40,326 bases of DNA from Bacillota bacterium (lineage in GTDB: Bacteria > Bacillota > Sulfobacillia > Sulfobacillales > Sulfobacillaceae): NCBI GenBank assembly GCA_021821465.1, contig JAKACM010000034.1:1-40326 (forward strand). Direction: 5' to 3'. Shown in pieces: positions 16,582-23,794 of this stretch. Made by a program: the position numbers and the translations under genes. Within the stretch, counting starts at the first letter, position 1. Each line of letters opens with the position of its first letter. Under the pieces are notes generated by a model. The model was not told the DNA's origin, did no database searches, and was given only the letters and a program-made list of their open reading frames with translations.

Positions 16582-17302
16582 AGGACTATTATTGAACGGG
16601 ATAACGGTTACTCCCATTTTACGCTCTACTTTGGTCAACACGGCTTTAAATCCCGAATGTGTGGTTGTGGCGACAGGGGAGGATGATTTAAAAGCTGCTT
16701 TGGCAAAGATTCCCCAGAACTGGAAGGAGCACTCGGTAGTCCTTTTGCAAAATGAACTGCTTCCCCCTCAATGGAGGGAGAATGGGGTCACCCGACCCAC
16801 CATCTTTGTCGTATGGTTTGAACGCAAGCCTCACAAACCAATTACGGTTCTTTTACCTTCGCGAGTCTATGGTCCCAGACAAGATGTGATTATATCCGCA
16901 ATGGACCGTTTGGGAATTGCCTGTGAACGAGCCCGTGACGAACGGGAAATTTTTACCGAACTGCTGATCAAAAATTCCTATATTTGGGCCACGAACATTG
17001 CGAGCCTGGAAGTGGGGAAGATGACCACGGGCCAATTATATGAAGAACATCTCCCCTTGGTGGAAACACTGGTTAAAGAGAGTGTAGCCCTGCAAAGTCG
17101 GATAATGGGCGAATCATTTGACGAACAAGACATCTTTTCCCGGGTCATTCAAGCACTTTTGGCGGATACATCTCACAATGCCGGGGGACGCAGCGCGAAA
17201 AGGCGGCTCGAGCGCTTTCTGGCTCAAGCTGACCAATTTGATGTCCCCGTACCCAAAGCGCAGGCGATTGCGAAGCACAACCAAATCGTTGCGCGAGCCT
17301 AA
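16523..17302 (+). CDS. Rossmann-fold NAD(P)-binding protein, ketopantoate-reductase-like
   Basis: 259 residues from a GTG start, with GAGAGGGG seven bases upstream. The N-terminus AAIVGMGQLGRTLGEGLLL is a G-x-G-x-x-G dinucleotide fold. Around residues 50-85 come VVVATGEDDLKAAL and VVLLQNELLPP, similar to the cofactor side of the 6-phosphogluconate-dehydrogenase-like/ApbA group. A helical C-terminal domain follows (LLIKNSYIWATNIASLEV, VIQALLADTSHNAGG, VPKAQAIAKHN), as in that superfamily. The substrate cannot be read from the sequence. It starts inside the GGDEF gene (59-base overlap), so it belongs to the same operon. Confidence 0.6.
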   Translation: MNNPQAAIVGMGQLGRTLGEGLLLNGITVTPILRSTLVNTALNPECVVVATGEDDLKAALAKIPQNWKEHSVVLLQNELLPPQWRENGVTRPTIFVVWFERKPHKPITVLLPSRVYGPRQDVIISAMDRLGIACERARDEREIFTELLIKNSYIWATNIASLEVGKMTTGQLYEEHLPLVETLVKESVALQSRIMGESFDEQDIFSRVIQALLADTSHNAGGRSAKRRLERFLAQADQFDVPVPKAQAIAKHNQIVARA

Positions 17303-17378
17303 ATACACCGATTTTAGCGGGTATTCGACTCTCAGGTCTGAACTGTCATAAATTATTTGCATTTTTCACGCTGAAGCG

Positions 17379-17408
17379 TTGACACACGAGACGACACCTG
17401 CGTATATT
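17379..17408 (+). promoter_or_regulatory. promoter of the M-box/transporter transcript
   Basis: TTGACA (17379-17384), 18-base spacer, TATATT (17403-17408). This near-consensus housekeeping promoter predicts a transcript start about 17415, just before the M-box aptamer. Confidence 0.75.
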
Positions 17409-17428
17409 AAGAGTGTCAATGAAATCAG

Positions 17429-17590
17429 TCCTCGTTAGGCGAGGCGTCTGCATCAACATAAGCCACTGCTCTGACCCGTCCAAAGACGCTAAGGAGTAAA
17501 CCAGAGGTTGCCGGATTAAGGCTTCTTCCAATGTGGCTGAATCTGGGAAGATTCTTACGTGATGCAGTGCCGAAGCTCCACAAGGAGGAA
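17429..17590 (+). ncRNA. M-box (ykoK) magnesium riboswitch
   Basis: Conserved blocks of the M-box RNA occur in the right order: TCGTTAGGCGAGGC (from 17432), CCGTCCAAAGACGCT (from 17477), and GCAGTGCCGAAGCTCCAC (from 17564). They match the Bacillus ykoK/mgtE leader blocks TCGTTAGGTGAGGCTCC, TGTCCAAAGACGC and ACAGTGCTAAAGCTC. The closing helix CTGCATCA (17448-17455) pairs exactly with TGATGCAG (17560-17567). M-boxes fold at high Mg2+ and switch off Mg2+ importers. It stands upstream of the NRAMP-like gene at 17806, which this implies is a magnesium transporter. Confidence 0.9.
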
Positions 17591-17604
17591 ACCGTGGTTA
17601 TACC

Positions 17605-17636
17605 CTGGTCCTCTTGCGGGAGCGCAAGAGGACCAG
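17605..17636 (+). terminator. terminator hairpin of the M-box
   Basis: CTGGTCCTCTTGCG (17605-17618), loop GGAG, and its exact 14-base complement (17623-17636), followed by only TTTATG. This is the expected place for the riboswitch expression platform. The short T-run suggests weak intrinsic termination, leaving room for the second control step downstream. Confidence 0.75.
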
Positions 17637-17672
17637 TTTATGTGGACGCAAAAGTTGAGGAGGGTGAATTGG

Positions 17673-17762
17673 GTGAGCACAGACCCAGGAGGCCATAGTA
17701 GACGGTTCTTGCCTTCACAACAATCTAATATGTTTGTGAGCTCTTCCGAGGGCTGTCCTTAG
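17673..17762 (+). CDS. putative 29-codon leader peptide of the transporter gene
   Basis: GTG 17673 is preceded by GAGGAGGG with an eight-base gap, a better ribosome site than that of many real genes in the window. The 29-codon frame reads VSTDPGGHSRRFLP, then SQQSNMFVSSSEGCP, stop at 17762. It lies between the M-box terminator and the transporter start, and its last codons cover one arm (17742-17752) of the alternative hairpins described next. An Asp-Pro near the start and two later prolines recall Mg2+-responsive leader peptides such as MgtL, where low Mg2+ makes ribosomes stall or drop off, but this parallel is inference. No homologue is known to me. Confidence 0.55.
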   Translation: MSTDPGGHSRRFLPSQQSNMFVSSSEGCP

Positions 17763-17797
17763 CTTTTGCTCTGCCCCCTCGGAAGATGCCGAGGGGG
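17742..17797 (+). promoter_or_regulatory. mutually exclusive hairpins controlling the transporter's ribosome site
   Basis: Arm 1 TCTTCCGAGGG (17742-17752) is exactly complementary to arm 2 CCCTCGGAAGA (17776-17786). Arm 2, extended as CCCCCTCGG (17774-17782), is also exactly complementary to arm 3 CCGAGGGGG (17789-17797). Arm 3 contains the Shine-Dalgarno sequence of the transporter (GAGGGGGG, seven bases before ATG 17806). Pairing 2:3 hides the ribosome site; pairing 1:2 frees it. Because arm 1 lies in the leader ORF, translation of that ORF could decide the outcome. Confidence 0.7.
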
Positions 17798-17805
17798 GTT
17801 TAACG

Positions 17806-19149
17806 ATGTCAAAGAAGATGGCCTATCAAGCCACGCCGCCGTGGGACGATGCACGGATCCGGGCAGAGGATCAGGCGCGTATCGCTGAATTACGTGAGTC
17901 GCCTAACTGGTTTAAGAGAATTTTACTGCTGTTGACATTGATCGGTCCGGGTATTTTGGTCATGGTGGCGGATAATGACGCCGGCGGTGTCATTACGTAT
18001 GCCGAGACAGGAGCCAGTTACGGGATAGGATTTTTCGTGCCGGCTTTGGTCATAGGCGGTATTATTGCTTTCATTGTCCAAGAGATGACGGTTCGCCTTG
18101 GAGCCGTAACCCACAGAGGTCATGCGGAAATGATCTGGGGGCGCTATGGTGCCTTTTGGGGTTGGTTTTCCCTCATTGATTTGGTTGTGGCCAATGTTCT
18201 TACGCTGATTACCGAATTTATCGGGATTACCGTGGGAATGTCGGTGTTTGGAGTTCCGCCTCTTCTCAGCGCATTGGCCGCCCTAGTTTTGGATGCGGCT
18301 ATTTTACTGGTCTTGCGCTACCGCTCATGGGAACGGGTTTCGTTGTGGATTGCTTGCGGCAATTTAGTCTTTGTGCCTTTGGCACTGATGGCGCACCCCG
18401 ACTGGGGACATGTGGTCGAAGCATTTAGCCGATGGCAAATTCCCGGTGGATTCGGACCGGTTTTCCTCTTTGTTGTTTTGGCAAACTTCGGAACGACCAT
18501 TGCCCCTTGGATGCTCTTTTTCCAGCAGTCGTCTGTGGTGGACAAAGGGCTCACGGTTCAAGATATCCGGCACGGCCAGCTAGATACGGCTCTGGGAGCC
18601 CTCGTTATGGTGGCAGTGGGAGTGGCTTTGGTTGCCTTAACCGGGACCTTAGCTTATGGGCATCCGGGAGCGTCCAGCTATAACATTCAACAACTTATGC
18701 GATTGATTGGGTCTCATCTTGGTTCGACCGGCGAGGACTTATTTGCCTTGGGACTTGTGGAAGCCGGCACGATTGCAGCCATTGCCTTAACTGCCAGCAC
18801 GTCATGGGCGATGGGGGAAGCCTTTCATTGGCCGAAGAGCATTAATCTTCCTGTCAAACAAGCATGGCGGTTTTATGTACCGGGACTGTTAAGCGCAGTC
18901 ATGGCTGCCGGCGTCGTGCTCATTCCGAATGCGCCTTTGGGATTTCTCAACTTAACGGTTCAGGTTATTGCATCCATTTTCATGCCGGCGGCTCTCTTGT
19001 TTTTGTTGCTGCTGCTCAATGACCGGGAGATTATGGGACAGTTTGTTAATCGCAAGTGGCAGAATTTGATGGCCTATGTCATTGTCGGCCTGCTTGTGGT
19101 ACTTAACGGACTGTACGGAGTTTCGGTGGTGTTTCCGCGGTTGTTTTAA
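17806..19149 (+). CDS. NRAMP-like transporter, probably for Mg2+
   Basis: 447 residues with about 11 membrane helices (SLC11/NRAMP fold). Helix 1 reads IGPGILVMVADNDAGGVITY, so the canonical metal-binding DPGN is DAGG. Helix 6 reads NFGTTIAPWMLFFQQSS, so the canonical MPH is APW: the methionine that favours Mn2+/Fe2+ over Mg2+/Ca2+ is replaced by alanine. Such changes are known from NRAMP-related magnesium transporters, some of which follow M-box RNAs. Together with the M-box and leader control here, this argues strongly for Mg2+ uptake. The N-terminal tail of about 40 residues is polar. The second NRAMP-like protein at 26.5 kb differs exactly at the helix-6 position. Confidence 0.88.
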   Translation: MSKKMAYQATPPWDDARIRAEDQARIAELRESPNWFKRILLLLTLIGPGILVMVADNDAGGVITYAETGASYGIGFFVPALVIGGIIAFIVQEMTVRLGAVTHRGHAEMIWGRYGAFWGWFSLIDLVVANVLTLITEFIGITVGMSVFGVPPLLSALAALVLDAAILLVLRYRSWERVSLWIACGNLVFVPLALMAHPDWGHVVEAFSRWQIPGGFGPVFLFVVLANFGTTIAPWMLFFQQSSVVDKGLTVQDIRHGQLDTALGALVMVAVGVALVALTGTLAYGHPGASSYNIQQLMRLIGSHLGSTGEDLFALGLVEAGTIAAIALTASTSWAMGEAFHWPKSINLPVKQAWRFYVPGLLSAVMAAGVVLIPNAPLGFLNLTVQVIASIFMPAALLFLLLLLNDREIMGQFVNRKWQNLMAYVIVGLLVVLNGLYGVSVVFPRLF

Positions 19150-19272
19150 GAAATGTCGATTTGTGTATGGGGATTTGATGACGAGTTGTGAAACGTGAAG
19201 CGATCAACAAAATGAGTCATGATAGTGACCCGCGAGAATTGCAAGAGTGTGAGGGATAGGAGGTGAGCCCAG

Positions 19273-19467
19273 GTGAAGACGATGACACAAAGGAAGGAAA
19301 AAAACGCGCTTTTGCACGTCATTTCAGCTCATGATGAAGAACACCCGGTGGCCCTCAAGCGTATCACTCCAAAGGGTTCCATCCGTTTGGTGTTTTGGGG
19401 ATTGCGGATTTATATCGTGGTTATGGTTGTCCTGGTTCTCATCGGCTTTAGTCGAGGAATTCATTAG
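19273..19467 (+). CDS. small single-span membrane protein downstream of the Mg transporter
   Basis: 64 residues from GTG 19273 with AGGAGGTGA about six bases upstream, one of the strongest ribosome sites in the window. The N-terminal 40 residues are charged (MKTMTQRKEKNALLHVIS, then DEEHPVALKRITPKG). One membrane helix follows (LRIYIVVMVVLVLIGF) and the end is SRGIH. It starts 123 bases after the NRAMP-like gene and precedes a terminator, so it may share the M-box-controlled transcript. Small membrane proteins often regulate transporters of divalent ions, but that role is only suggested by position. Confidence 0.65.
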   Translation: MKTMTQRKEKNALLHVISAHDEEHPVALKRITPKGSIRLVFWGLRIYIVVMVVLVLIGFSRGIH

Positions 19468-19519
19468 CTGTTTATACGAGGAGGCAAGGCGATAGGCAAT
19501 GAATCAAGAACCTTCAAGG

Positions 19520-19560
19520 TGAACCCTGGTCGGGAAAGTAAGGCACTCGGCCAGGGTTCA
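19520..19560 (+). terminator. hairpin terminator after the small membrane protein
   Basis: TGAACCCTGGTC (19520-19531) pairs with GGCCAGGGTTCA (19549-19560), 12 pairs including one G-T, with a 17-base loop, followed by GAATTTTATG. It probably ends the transporter transcript. Confidence 0.6.
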
Positions 19561-19604
19561 GAATTTTATGCTGTATCACCTGCCCAACGCTTGGATTGGA
19601 GTGC

Positions 19605-19649
19605 ATTCTCCATGCCATGGCGAAAACCGGGCGCCTCGGCATGGAGAAT
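19605..19649. repeat. 12-bp perfect inverted repeat
   Basis: ATTCTCCATGCC (19605-19616) and GGCATGGAGAAT (19638-19649) are exact complements separated by 21 bases. It follows the terminator in otherwise non-coding sequence and could be a second terminator or a mobile-element hairpin. Confidence 0.5.
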
Positions 19650-20146
19650 CAATCTACTTACATCGTTAGGTAATGCAACCGAATAAGGGAGCAGATGGTC
19701 CTATCTTAGCTAGGGAAGCCATTGGGATGGCAATGATGAACGCAAGATCTCTGGAGAATCGGAGGCTTGCCGCAGTTGTGATGATGTTACCTACTTAGAG
19801 CCCCTTACGGGAAACGAGTCGAGTTGGCAAGAAGTTGCGTTGCAGAGTGAAACTAAACCGTATATCTAAAGATGGGCCTTCACACAGGCCCCGATCAGCC
19901 GTTCTGGTAAACAGTGAAGAAGCCTCGCCGATTATACCGATACACCGTAGGTTGAAAGACAAAGCTGTCGGAGCATTGTTGCTGAGGATCTTTGTCAGAG
20001 GGAGAGACCGTGAATGCTCACTTAAGGCCGGGGCCTTGCCTTGTGCAATCGGAAGTCGTCTTCCATTTGGAATTTGTCTCGATTATACGCAGACAAAATC
20101 ATCTCCACCGTCAACGACTGATAGGTGGAGAAGAGCCAGCGTTCTC

Positions 20147-20647
20147 CCTGTTTTTGATATCACGCTGCTCGATAGTACCTTTTCGGTAGACCCGGTTGTT
20201 AAACGTCAAATTGTGAGGGAAAATGTCACCACGAGCGGCCAATTTGCGTATCAATCGGCGTCTTCTGAAAATGCATTTCACCCGCTCAGTCCGGCGTACC
20301 TTCCCGCCGTCCTCGCTAATGTCACCTCCTCGAAGGTGAGCAATTCCGGATGGCTGACCGCATCGAAGCCGGGCGTGATCGCTGTGGGTCTCCCTATCGC
20401 ATTAGCAAAGGGGTCATATCACTTCACTTTTATGGTTGAAGGAAGCCGGGGGTCTGTGGTGTCGATCCTCTCTCGGAGAACTCACCAGGTACTGGCTCAG
20501 CAAACTATCCCCGGTAAAAACACTCCCACAGTCATCTCTTGGCACAACACCCACAATCGCTGGGTAACGTCAGAGGCCCGTGGGAATGGTGTCGGGACGC
20601 TCCGGTATTTCGGCCTTATCGTTAAGAAAGTGGGAACTAGTTCATGA
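20147..20647 (+). pseudogene. C-terminal remnant of an exported or membrane-anchored protein
   Basis: From about VFDITLLDSTFSVDPVVK the frame looks like a real protein: strands rich in Ser/Thr/Val (KPGVIAVGLPIALAKGSYHF, MVEGSRGSVVSILSRRT, VISWHNTHNRWVTSEARGN) typical of an extracellular beta-sandwich. The sequence upstream in the same frame (19835-20146) looks non-coding and there is no credible start, so the N-terminus seems lost. The stop overlaps the ATG of the glycosyltransferase (ATGA), indicating an old operon for cell-surface polysaccharide or glycan assembly. I do not recognise the exact family; a membrane glycosyltransferase with an outer beta domain is a guess. Confidence 0.4.
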
Positions 20648-21082
20648 AAATCTCCGTGGTAGTGCCCGTTTACAATGAATCACTGGGGATTGAAGAGTTC
20701 ATGAAGACATTGCAAGCTACGATGGACTCACTCACAATCGGCTGGGATGTGTTGTTTGTGGATGATGGCAGTGACGATGACTCCTGGCAAATCATCGAAC
20801 GTTTGACCCGTCTTCACCCCGTTGTGCGAGGAGGCATCCAGCTCTTGCGTAACTTCGGCCATCAAATTGCTTTATCTGCCGGATTAGAGCATGCGGATGG
20901 CGATGCGGTCATAACCATGGATGCGGACTTGCAATCCTCCCCAATGGATCCCCACGCTAGTGGCCAAATGGCAAGAGGGATGGGAAGTGGTCAACACCGT
21001 CCGGGCTGACACCCGTACAACAGGATGGTTTAAACGCCGAAGCTCAACCCTCTTCTACCGGTTCCTTAATAAAATTTCTAAC
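20644..21082 (+). pseudogene. GT2 glycosyltransferase, frameshifted and truncated
   Basis: The N-terminus ISVVVPVYNESLGIEEF, the motif LFVDDGSDDDSWQII, the NFGHQIALSAGLEHA stretch and TMDADLQ identify a DPM1/GtrB-like polyprenyl-phosphate glycosyltransferase; the aspartates of DDGS and DAD bind UDP-sugar and metal. After DADLQ the family continuation (PP-WIPTLVAKWQEGWEVV, then RRSSTLFYRFLNKISN) lies in another frame, consistent with loss of two bases near 20935. After NKISN the GT2 sequence ends abruptly and a membrane protein segment follows in frame. The catalytic half is therefore broken and the C-terminal membrane anchor is missing. Confidence 0.75.
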
Positions 21083-21322
21083 GTTCCCAGTTATCGTTTG
21101 GTTTTAGGCATTATTCTCTATGTTGCCAGTTTTGTAACCTGGCTCCTCATTATACGATATGCTCCCGTCGTTATCGCCTATCCTCTGAGTATTGGACTTA
21201 TCCAACTATTTCTGATGGTGGGCTCCCATCTCGTCTTGCACAGTAGAGTAACCTCCGTCACCATAGTCGGATCCGTCTTGGTCTTAGCTGGGGTTATACT
21301 CCTATCAATGGGTACGGCGTAG
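21083..21322 (+). pseudogene. EamA/SMR-type flippase C-terminal half fused to GT2
   Basis: In frame with the shifted part of the glycosyltransferase comes RLVLGIILYVASFVTWLLII, then RYAPVVIAYPLSIGLIQLFL and SVTIVGSVLVLAGVILLSMG, three membrane helices of the small-multidrug/EamA type (as in ArnE-like undecaprenyl-linked sugar flippases). The natural protein would start with at least one more helix. The join directly after NKISN suggests a deletion that removed the end of the transferase and the beginning of the flippase gene. Glycosyltransferase and flippase genes are usual neighbours in lipid-linked glycan operons. Confidence 0.55.
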
Positions 21323-21926
21323 TAATATGTGCTGACAACGGCACCCCCATTTTGGGTATGCTCTTATCATGCCTGTAGAATGCATCTTGGCATGACCTAG
21401 CGGATTATTTCCACTGCTTGGCACCACGGCACGCGCCCTCACGGCGTATCCATATGCCATCCACAGCCACTGGGCGTTGGCGGATTCCTTGTCCAAGCGT
21501 AATCTGAATTTGTCAGTTATAGCTTTTATAATGATACACGCTACCAAGAACACCTTGAGCAGCGTCTAAAGTCTCGGATTGGCGGGGATTTCCTTCATAG
21601 GATGAAAAGGGCGTTTAACAACCTACCGATATCACACGACTAGCTAGCGAGGAATCACCCGAAGATCGGGTGTGGAAATCCGTAAGAAACTGACGAATTA
21701 GTGTAGGGTCGGTTTAATACCGAGTTAGACAGTGTTGCACTGAAGATCTTTCGCAGCTAGAAAATAAGCGGAGTGGTAATCTCCAATCAAAGCACTGACC
21801 CCTTGGTCTAAGTACTAAAATTTGATCATCGGAGGAAATCATGGAATTACAATGGAGTGTGACGGCCAGCGTAGGTCTGGACGCAGTGCCTGTCATCGTT
21901 GGATAATATTCTCAGGGAGTGATTTC
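21323..21926. other. 600 bases without a gene
   Basis: I find no frame with family support, ribosome site or strong hairpin. It probably represents decayed sequence between the glycan gene remnants and the small membrane protein. Confidence 0.5.
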
Positions 21927-22133
21927 GTGAAATCAACAAAAGAAACGCGGCGTCGCAATGCCTGGTGGCGATTTGCCTGGTCAATCGTTATTTTAGATCC
22001 CAGCTTTCAAATGTTCTCAAAGAAAGGTCCGTGGCATATCTTTGGCTCCATAACGGGGGTCATCGCCTTAGGAATGGCGATCGGCTCAATCATTCAAATG
22101 GCTCGGTTAAACGGCAGTGAACAACCGAAATAG
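21927..22133 (+). CDS. small membrane protein, 68 aa
   Basis: A GTG start at 21927 with AGGGAGTGA six bases upstream. The N-terminus is very basic (MKSTKETRRRNAWWRF), followed by a moderately hydrophobic stretch (AWSIVILDPSFQMF), then one clear membrane helix (IFGSITGVIALGMAIGSII) and a polar tail. No family is recognised. It is followed directly by insertion-sequence debris on the other strand, and nothing shows which pathway it serves. Confidence 0.5.
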   Translation: MKSTKETRRRNAWWRFAWSIVILDPSFQMFSKKGPWHIFGSITGVIALGMAIGSIIQMARLNGSEQPK

Positions 22134-22142
22134 AAAAAGGGG

Positions 22143-22283
22143 TTAAGGCTTTGCCTCGCGAGCCCACCGCCGCACCATACTCCTACTGAGTTGACGTTGC
22201 CGGGCCACCAGCGTAGCATTTTGGGTGTCCTGCACTACCTTCACGACTTCCTCTTTTGACTCGCGGGAATAGGTTTGACTCAT
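22143..22283 (-). mobile_element. transposase OrfA fragment, IS3-like helix-turn-helix
   Basis: A 46-codon minus-strand frame: MSQTYSRESKEEVVKVVQ, then DTQNATLVARQRQLSRSMV, RRWAREAKP, stop. The layout (short start, E-E-V-V-K-V-V helix, A-R-Q recognition helix, R-R-W) is that of the N-terminal DNA-binding part of IS3-type OrfA proteins. The rest of the transposase is missing; an IS4-type relic begins about 70 bases further right. The same start and upstream DNA recur at 10273-10375. Confidence 0.65.
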
Positions 22284-22366
22284 GGGATGCTCCTTCTTGT
22301 CAAAACGGACTCTTTTACCCTATCAGAGGGGGATCATATGTGTCACTTTTCACTAGGGGGTGAAAA
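22264..22366 (-). repeat. IS terminal segment (copy 2 of the 10.3-kb repeat)
   Basis: About 100 bases, including CGGGAATAGGTTTGACTCAT, CTCTTTTACCCTATCAGAGG and GTGTCACTTTTCAC, resemble 10273-10375 throughout with scattered substitutions. It covers the OrfA start and the presumed outer end of the element. The two copies are in the same orientation, 12 kb apart. Confidence 0.65.
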
Positions 22367-22740
22367 AGCGGGCACTGCGTACCAGCACATCATAGAATGC
22401 CTTCTGCGTTGCGACAAACACCGCGTCGGCTTGCGCGATTGCAATCATCACCGCAGGCGTGCCGTCCGGCACGCCACGGGTCGCGTCTTGGGCCACTTCC
22501 TCCACATATACAGCCCTGTCCTTGTCCGCAAATGGAGGAAAGTTGTTGGCGGCTCTTCCCCACCTCGGCGGGGTCGCGTGTCCAAATTTTTTGGGCCATA
22601 AGGCCCAAAGGCACACCCTCTGCCGTCATTGCGAGTGCCGTATGACCCATCAGATCCTGATCCTCTGCCCGTTCTACGGGGTCCAACCCTTCTGCCGCTG
22701 TTGACGGTGTGGAGACCAGGGGCCTTGATGTCACACAAAC
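22353..22740 (-). pseudogene. IS4-family transposase relic (Tn5-like)
   Basis: On the minus strand STAAEGLDPVERAEDQDLMG is followed by HTALAMTAEGVPLGLMAQKI and WTRDPAEVGK, a typical IS4/Tn5-type stretch (GLGP-G...QGL--HT-LA-TPEGVPLGLL-Q--W-R). Beyond K the sequence continues in a second frame (PPFADKDRAVYVEEVAQD, then DVLVRSARF) that corresponds to the part before and after the second catalytic aspartate, but the usual GDRE-AD motif is corrupted. At least one frameshift and loss of both ends leave a dead fragment. It directly abuts the truncated LysE gene and probably destroyed its 5' part. Confidence 0.65.
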
Positions 22741-22755
22741 ACTACAGAATTCATT

Positions 22756-23305
22756 TTGAAATATGGCACTGTGTACGGCAGCGTAGCGGGTTTTGGAATC
22801 GATCTGGTATCGAACTTCTTGATTGACCAGCGCATGTGGATTCATTTGATTGGTGGGGCTTTGTTGCTTTTACTGGGGATAAAGGTGCTCCTTACAAGAC
22901 CTGCTGAACAGGCTGCACAAACAAAATACATTGTACGAGGGATTTGGTGGAGCTATCTGTCTATGTTCTTACTCACAATTACCAACCCAATGACCATCCG
23001 TATTTGCTGCTCTGGGCGTTGCAAATTCATCGAATGACTATGTCAGTGCATCCTTTACGGTTATTGATGTTTTTCTCGGCAGTGCTCTTTGGTGGTTGAT
23101 TCTCAGCAGTGTTGCCGGACGGCTAAGAGGCAAACTCAACAGAACGGCGATCTTGTGGATTGGCAGATTATCCGCAATCATCATTATAGGGTTCGGGATT
23201 GTGGGTATCGTGAGTGCGAACTACCGTTTAGGAACTCAAACCGTTTTGCCCTTTACAGGGAAGATGGCCTCACAGTTCAGCGAATGCTCCTTCTATCCTA
23301 GATAG
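22756..23305 (+). pseudogene. LysE/RhtB-family exporter, 5'-truncated and frameshifted
   Basis: Two frames together give one exporter: GSVAGFGIDLVSNFLIDQRM, IHLIGGALLLLLGIKVLLTR, then SYLSMFLLTITNPMTI; after a shift near 23000, VFAALGVANSSNDYVS, DVFLGSALWWLILSSVAGRL and LWIGRLSAIIIIGFGIVGIV. The S-x-x-x-N-P-x-T/M motif after a long helix and the closing helix pair are typical of LysE-type amino-acid exporters. The first membrane helix with G-P-x-P-G-P is missing, cut off by the IS4 relic. The protein cannot be functional as it stands. Confidence 0.7.
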
Positions 23306-23497
23306 GCCAGTTATCAATTGGATTTATTTGTCTTATGGCCCGCAATGCAAGGAATCGTTGCCGTACCCCAAGTTCAGGCTTGTCCCATTCCAGCATCTCC
23401 ATACGTTCCGATCTACTCAGGGTTAAGACCAGATTTTTTTGGTCCACTATAATGTGATCACCTCAATGTTATACGTCGTTGAACTCCCTTCACTAAA
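23306..23497. other. intergenic sequence, nothing recognised
   Basis: Short AT-richer stretch between converging genes; a run of seven T after AGACCAGA (about 23434) could serve a weak terminator but no good stem precedes it. Confidence 0.3.
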
Positions 23498-23794
23498 CTA
23501 TTGAGACAGCTTTTTCTCTTCTTCATACAAGCGCTCGACGACAAACTGCTTTAACAGGGTTTGATATCCCTTGTGTTTTTGGCGAGCTAGTTCTTGCAAC
23601 CGAGTGATCGTATCCACGTCCAGACGAATCGTGATGGTTCTGGCGTTCGTCCTGGTGGGAGGCATTTCGGATTTCTCTAGCGGATGGGCCTGCGCCAGAA
23701 AATTTTCTGTAATCTCATTGGTTTCCCAGTATTCAGCAGATTCTTCATCGGTCATTCTTTTGGGTACCTCATTCGGGCTGTGGATGGGTTTCAT
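23498..23794 (-). CDS. BrnA/CopG-type antitoxin
   Basis: 98 residues. The first 50 are polar and acidic (MTDEESAEYWETNEITENF), and the C-terminal half has the ribbon-helix-helix of CopG/BrnA antitoxins: ARTITIRLDVDTITRLQELA, then RQKHKGYQTLLKQFVVERL. The E-S-A-E-Y-W-E-T pattern is typical of the CopG-type antitoxins linked to BrnT. The ATG at 23794 overlaps the stop of the BrnT frame (ATGA). It should bind operator DNA and the toxin. It is apparently intact while the toxin gene is frameshifted. Confidence 0.8.
   Translation of the reverse strand: MKPIHSPNEVPKRMTDEESAEYWETNEITENFLAQAHPLEKSEMPPTRTNARTITIRLDVDTITRLQELARQKHKGYQTLLKQFVVERLYEEEKKLSQ

Noticed and set aside
19835..20146. N-terminal 100 residues of the long frame before the glycosyltransferase
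   Set aside because: The segment reads like non-coding DNA (many Arg/Ser/Pro, no pattern) and only the later part has strand-like protein character.
22290..22745. Plus-strand frames in the IS4-type relic
   Set aside because: They are the antisense of the transposase relic, which carries the family pattern on the minus strand.
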